Origin: Halopseudomonas xinjiangensis
Lineage (GTDB): Bacteria; Pseudomonadota; Gammaproteobacteria; Pseudomonadales; Pseudomonadaceae
Direction: 5' to 3'
NCBI GenBank assembly: GCA_011050525.1
Contig: DRFO01000043.1
Span: 62,001-126,000, forward strand
DNA length: 64,000 nt
The translations under genes and the position numbers were made by a program. Shown piece by piece: positions 60,138 through 64,000 of the stretch; position 1 is the first letter of the stretch; the number at the start of each line of letters is the position of its first letter. The notes under the pieces were generated by a model. The model saw only the letters and a list, made by a program, of their open reading frames with translations, was not told where the DNA came from and did no database searches.

Positions 60138-60911
60138 ATGAGTGACCAACGTTTCGACCTGCACGGCAAAACGGCGCTGATAACCGGCGCATCCAGCGGT
60201 CTGGGGGCCCATTTCGCGCGGGTTCTGGCAGCAGCCGGTGCCCGCGTTGTGCTGGCCGCCCGCCGTGCTGAACGCCTGGAAGCCCTGGTAACGGACCTGC
60301 GCAGTCAAGGCCAGGAAGCCCTGGCGGTGACTATGGACGTCACCGATTCGGATAGTATCGACGCGGGTTTCCAGCAGGCTGAACAGACGTTTGGTGTGAT
60401 CGATATCCTGGTCAACAACGCCGGGATCGGCGACCCGGTACCCTTCCTCGATATGACCGAAGGCAACTGGCGCAGCATGATGGATACCAACCTCGACGGT
60501 GCCTGGCGCGTGGCGCACCGAGCGACGGTCGCCATGGCCAAGGCGGGCAAGGGCGGCAGCGTGATCAATATCGCATCGATTCTCGGATTACGCGTCGGCG
60601 CTGCACTCAGCCACTATGCGGTAGCCAAGGCAGGCGTCGTGCAATTGACCAAGGCGATGGCGATGGAACTGGCGCGAAACGATATTCGGGTCAACGCGAT
60701 CGCGCCAGGGTATTTTCGCACCGAAATGAATACCGACTACTTCGACACCGACAAGGGTCAGGATTACATCCGCAGCAAGGTCCCCATGCGCCGTCTTGGG
60801 CAGTTGGAAGAGCTCAGCGGCCCACTGTTGCTACTGGCCAGCGAAGCCGGCTCATTCATGACCGGCACCATTATCAACGTCGATGGCGGACACGTGAATA
60901 ATAGCCTTTAG
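60138..60911 (+). CDS. SDR family oxidoreductase (FabG-like)
   Basis: A 257-residue classical SDR: ITGASSGLGAHFARVL (about residues 15-30), NNAGIGDP, serine in INIASILGL, and YAVAK (YxxxK), then NAIAPGYFRTEMN. It is FabG-like in layout, but no fatty-acid genes are nearby; substrate unknown. It starts at ATG 60138 with AGGAG 11 nt upstream and is divergent from the SulP gene with a 133 bp gap. Confidence 0.9.
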   Translation: MSDQRFDLHGKTALITGASSGLGAHFARVLAAAGARVVLAARRAERLEALVTDLRSQGQEALAVTMDVTDSDSIDAGFQQAEQTFGVIDILVNNAGIGDPVPFLDMTEGNWRSMMDTNLDGAWRVAHRATVAMAKAGKGGSVINIASILGLRVGAALSHYAVAKAGVVQLTKAMAMELARNDIRVNAIAPGYFRTEMNTDYFDTDKGQDYIRSKVPMRRLGQLEELSGPLLLLASEAGSFMTGTIINVDGGHVNNSL

Positions 60912-60993
60912 GAGGTAATCAAGGCTCGTTGCCATGCTGGTCCCGGGCCGCCTTTAGCGTTATTGTCAGGCCATAAAACCAACGGATGTCGAT

Positions 60994-63900
60994 ATGGCCA
61001 GACCCTCCCTACGTGGCGCCGGGCGCTTGATCATTCCCGCCGCTATCATTGCCCTGGCGTTTTTCTTCCTGATTCTGGCGCTTTCTGGTTGGCAGCAGCG
61101 CGAAAACCAATGGGCCCAGCAACTGGCGGCACAGGCAGAGATCCAGCGCCTGGCGATCGTGCAGTCGCAGCAAGCGCTGAAACGTCAGGCGTTGATGGCA
61201 GCCAGTACCCTTGTCGGAGATCCTGATACGCTGCGGCTCGTTCGCCGCATGGCCTTGATCTCCAAGCGCGATGGCATGACCCACCCAAACCTGCTCGGCC
61301 TGCGCGCGCAACTACTCGACGACCTGTCAGGCTATTGGTCCGCCTTGCAACAAGCCGGAGCCAACCAGTTGCATATCCACCTGAGCCCCGGCGTCGTCAG
61401 CCTGGTGCGCATGCACCGCCCCGACGAATGGGGTGATGACCTGGCGAACTCGCGGCCACTGCTGGCCAACGCCCAGGCCAGCGGGCAAACCCAAAGCGGC
61501 ATGGAAGTCGGCCGTTTTGGCCTGGGCATGATCGGCGTCGCGCCGATAACCCGGGATGAATCCCCGCTCAGCCCCACCGTCGCCACGCTGGAGGTCGGTT
61601 TCGGCATGCTTCCCGAGCTGCGGCAACTGGACGCCGACCTCAAAGCCGGGCTCGCCGTCTTGCTGCATGATCCTACTATGAACCAGTTGACGCTGGACGT
61701 TCCCGCTCCCCTTGCGCGGAGCCTGGATGGCCAGTGGCTGCTGGACAGCTATTCTCGGGATGAGGTGTTAGCGTGGCTGGCGGCTGGCGAATTGCCGCTT
61801 TCCCTGAACGCTGCGGACCATCAGGTTCTGCAGTCGGGCAAGGGGCATTATCTGCTAACCCGTATTCCGGTGCGCGATATGGCCGGTGAAGCCGATCCCG
61901 AGCGCTCCCCCGTGGCCATGGTTCTGGCCTGGCGCGATATTACCGAAGCCCGGGCCGAACATCGACTCGATCAGCTTGTGCAGCTGGGCGAGTGGGTGCT
62001 GGCCTTTGCCGTAGCGACATTGGTGCTTATCGCGCTACTGCTGGTAGCTCGGATCAGCGCCCGGAAGCAGGGACTCAAACAGGCCCGCCGGCAAAATCAG
62101 GCATTGCGCGCATTGAACGAAGTGGCCGGCCTGCCGAACCTGGACTTGAACGAACGTCTGCATCAGGCGTTGCAGATCGGCTGCAACTACATGGGACTGG
62201 ACATAGGCATCGTCAGCCAGATCGAAGGGCAGAATTTTACTATTTTGGCCCAGAAAAGTCCCGGCCAGACACTTCGCGATGGCGCCGTGCTCGATGTCAG
62301 CAGGACGTTCTGCAGCCTGGTTCTGCAACAGAAGGATGTGCTGGATCTGACGACTATCGGCCAGTCGGAGTTCAGAAAACACCCTGGCTATGCTGAATTC
62401 GGAGTGGAGTCGTACATCGGCGCGCCGCTTCTGCTAGGCGGCAAATTCTTTGGTACCCTGAGCTTTTCCAGCGCCAATCCCCAGCGCACTGCCTTCCAGG
62501 AAATCGACATCGAATTCATGCGTCTGTGCAGTCGCTGGATCAGCGCAACGCTGACCCGTGCGCGGGTAGAGGATGAACGCGAGACGTTGCTGGGCCGCTT
62601 CAACAAGCTGGCGGATCACCTGCCAGGCATGGTCTATCAATATCAGCATTCAGCGGATGGGCGCGGCTGGTTCCCGTACAGCAGCGACTGCATCAGCGAG
62701 ATCTACGGTATCATGCCACACGAGGCGGCGATCAGCGCCGACCTCGCCTATGAGCGAGTGCACCCGGACGACCGCGCGGCGGTCGTTGAAAGCATTGGCC
62801 GCTCTGCTGAGACCTTGCAGGTGTGGCGGGCGGAGTATCGCATTCTGCATCCCAGGAATGGTGAATTATGGGTTGCCGGGTTCGCCAGCCCCGAACGACT
62901 ACCGAACAATGACATTGTCTGGCACGGCTTCATCGCCGACATTACCGCCCGCAAGCACATCGAATTGACGCTCGACCGCGAACGCTCCAGGCTCGCCAGC
63001 ATCATCCAGAGTACCAATATCGGTACCGGTGAATGGAATATCCAGACCGGCGAGGTCACCTTCAACGAGCGCTGGGCCCAGATCATCGGCTATACGCTGA
63101 AAGAGTTGCAGCCTACGAGCATCAAAACGCTCGCCGATCTTTCGCACCCGGATGACATTGATGAGGCCAACGTTCTGCTCAAGCGGCACTTTGCTGGCGA
63201 ATCCCGGTTTATGGATTACAGATTCCGCGTACGCCACAAAGACGGCCGCTGGGTGTGGATGCACGGCCGCGGCAAGTTGATCAGCCGCGACGAAGCCGGT
63301 CGGCCACTGATAATGATGGGTACGCATTCAGACGTCACCGAAGAGGTGCAACGCAACGAGGAAATACGCCAGGCCAGATCATTTTTACGTGCCGTCATCA
63401 ATGCGTCCACTGAAGTGGCGATAATCGCCATCGATCTGAGCGGCATTATTACCCTGTTCAATAGCGGAGCGGAGAAGCTGCTCGGTTACAGCGCTGCGGA
63501 AGTGACTGGCTTGCACACTCCTGAACTCTTCCATCTTCCCAGTGAGATGCAGCGCCGAGCCATCACGCTGGAAGAGGAGCTGGGGCAGCCTATAGACGGC
63601 TTAGAGGTCTTTCTGGCCAAGGTACGTAACGGTAACTCGGAAACGCTGCCCTGGACCTACGTACGCAAGGACAGCACTCAACGACTGGTCAATCTGACCA
63701 TAACGCGCATCGCCGACGAATGTAACGAGGTTATCGGCTTTCTCGGCATGGCTAACGATATCAGTGAGCTTATCCAGGCTACCCGAGCGTTGCAGAAGAG
63801 TGAGTCGCGCTTTCGCAGCATGGTGAGCAACCTCCCTGGAGCAGTTTATCGGTGTCAGGCCGATCAGGCCTGGACCATGAGTTACATGAGCGACGAAATC

Positions 63901-64000
63901 GCCCAGATCACTGGTTACCCCGCCAGTGATTTCATCGATAACCAGCGACGTTCCTTCGCCAGTGTCATTCACCCCGAAGACCTGCACCTGACCTTCAGCT
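60994..64000 (+). CDS. Multi-PAS/GAF membrane sensor, truncated by the window end
   Basis: An open frame of at least 1002 residues without stop inside the window. It has an N-terminal membrane helix (LIIPAAIIALAFFFLILALSG, read in parts), a large periplasmic sensory region (about residues 40-325), a second helix (WVLAFAVATLVLIALLLVA, about residues 331-349), a GAF domain (about residues 375-525), and then at least four PAS domains with PAC-like ends, the fourth cut off. The output domain lies beyond the window; by family habit GGDEF and/or EAL, or a histidine kinase, is expected. A weak ribosome site precedes ATG 60994. Confidence 0.85.
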   Translation, partial: MARPSLRGAGRLIIPAAIIALAFFFLILALSGWQQRENQWAQQLAAQAEIQRLAIVQSQQALKRQALMAASTLVGDPDTLRLVRRMALISKRDGMTHPNLLGLRAQLLDDLSGYWSALQQAGANQLHIHLSPGVVSLVRMHRPDEWGDDLANSRPLLANAQASGQTQSGMEVGRFGLGMIGVAPITRDESPLSPTVATLEVGFGMLPELRQLDADLKAGLAVLLHDPTMNQLTLDVPAPLARSLDGQWLLDSYSRDEVLAWLAAGELPLSLNAADHQVLQSGKGHYLLTRIPVRDMAGEADPERSPVAMVLAWRDITEARAEHRLDQLVQLGEWVLAFAVATLVLIALLLVARISARKQGLKQARRQNQALRALNEVAGLPNLDLNERLHQALQIGCNYMGLDIGIVSQIEGQNFTILAQKSPGQTLRDGAVLDVSRTFCSLVLQQKDVLDLTTIGQSEFRKHPGYAEFGVESYIGAPLLLGGKFFGTLSFSSANPQRTAFQEIDIEFMRLCSRWISATLTRARVEDERETLLGRFNKLADHLPGMVYQYQHSADGRGWFPYSSDCISEIYGIMPHEAAISADLAYERVHPDDRAAVVESIGRSAETLQVWRAEYRILHPRNGELWVAGFASPERLPNNDIVWHGFIADITARKHIELTLDRERSRLASIIQSTNIGTGEWNIQTGEVTFNERWAQIIGYTLKELQPTSIKTLADLSHPDDIDEANVLLKRHFAGESRFMDYRFRVRHKDGRWVWMHGRGKLISRDEAGRPLIMMGTHSDVTEEVQRNEEIRQARSFLRAVINASTEVAIIAIDLSGIITLFNSGAEKLLGYSAAEVTGLHTPELFHLPSEMQRRAITLEEELGQPIDGLEVFLAKVRNGNSETLPWTYVRKDSTQRLVNLTITRIADECNEVIGFLGMANDISELIQATRALQKSESRFRSMVSNLPGAVYRCQADQAWTMSYMSDEIAQITGYPASDFIDNQRRSFASVIHPEDLHLTFS

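Noticed and set aside
1-64000. CRISPR array, prophage, rRNA or tRNA genes
   Set aside because: No regular direct repeats with spacers, no phage structural genes, and no tRNA cloverleaf or rRNA sequence was seen on either strand.

Overview
The window reads as a high-GC gammaproteobacterial chromosome of the Pseudomonas / Halopseudomonas type. Several blocks keep gene orders that I recall from P. aeruginosa: coIII–SURF1–COX15–cyoE–Sco; zur-znuCB/znuA–thrB–polA–engB–cytochrome c4–dsbA–EEP–GGDEF–ampDh2; and pauB4–dadR–dadA–dadX–pauR. The species assignment is inference; no rRNA or tRNA gene was seen.

Layout. 1-4.3 kb: end of cytochrome c oxidase subunit III and an operon for oxidase assembly and heme O/A synthesis. 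4.3-12.1 kb: DNA-damage genes on the minus strand. One pair (radical SAM enzyme plus DUF4130 protein) sits behind a perfect LexA box; the other four genes form the ligase-associated cluster (PdeM phosphoesterase, DEXH helicase, ATP-dependent ligase, beta-CASP exonuclease). 12.2-15.3 kb: zinc uptake, zur-znuC-znuB divergent from znuA across a Zur operator. 15.3-24.7 kb: thrB, polA, an ErsA-like small RNA with a sigma-E/AlgU-type promoter, engB, cytochrome c4, dsbA, a phosphatase-fold protein and a diguanylate cyclase. 24.7-33.8 kb: AmpDh2-like amidase, a SpmA/SpmB-type membrane protein, an RNase J-like protein, and the polyamine and D-alanine catabolism block with DadR-type operator dyads. 33.9-49.5 kb: envelope and redox proteins, 5-oxoprolinase pxpABC, and a VirS-like AraC regulator divergent from a monooxygenase/transporter/epimerase/SDR operon.

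49.5-55.6 kb is the accessory region. An IS91-like element (tyrosine recombinase plus HUH transposase) directly precedes an array of integron gene cassettes: six recognisable attC sites and a truncated seventh, all in one orientation, with no integron integrase in the window. The cassettes carry small membrane proteins, unknown proteins, a frameshifted gene and a YefM-YoeB toxin-antitoxin pair with its own promoter. 56.4-58.2 kb is a small island with an orphan PAAR protein and two exported proteins, bracketed by inverted ~60 bp duplications and next to an Old Yellow Enzyme remnant. 58.3 kb to the end: a SulP transporter, an SDR, and a large multi-PAS sensor that runs off the window.

How the parts work together: the first block builds and metallates cytochrome oxidase; the second is a two-part DNA repair region of which only one part shows an SOS operator; the zinc genes form a self-regulated switch; the dad/pau block channels alanine and polyamines. 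Starts were chosen mainly from ribosome-binding-site spacing and stop/start overlaps. Function calls rest on motifs and remembered family knowledge, not on database searches.
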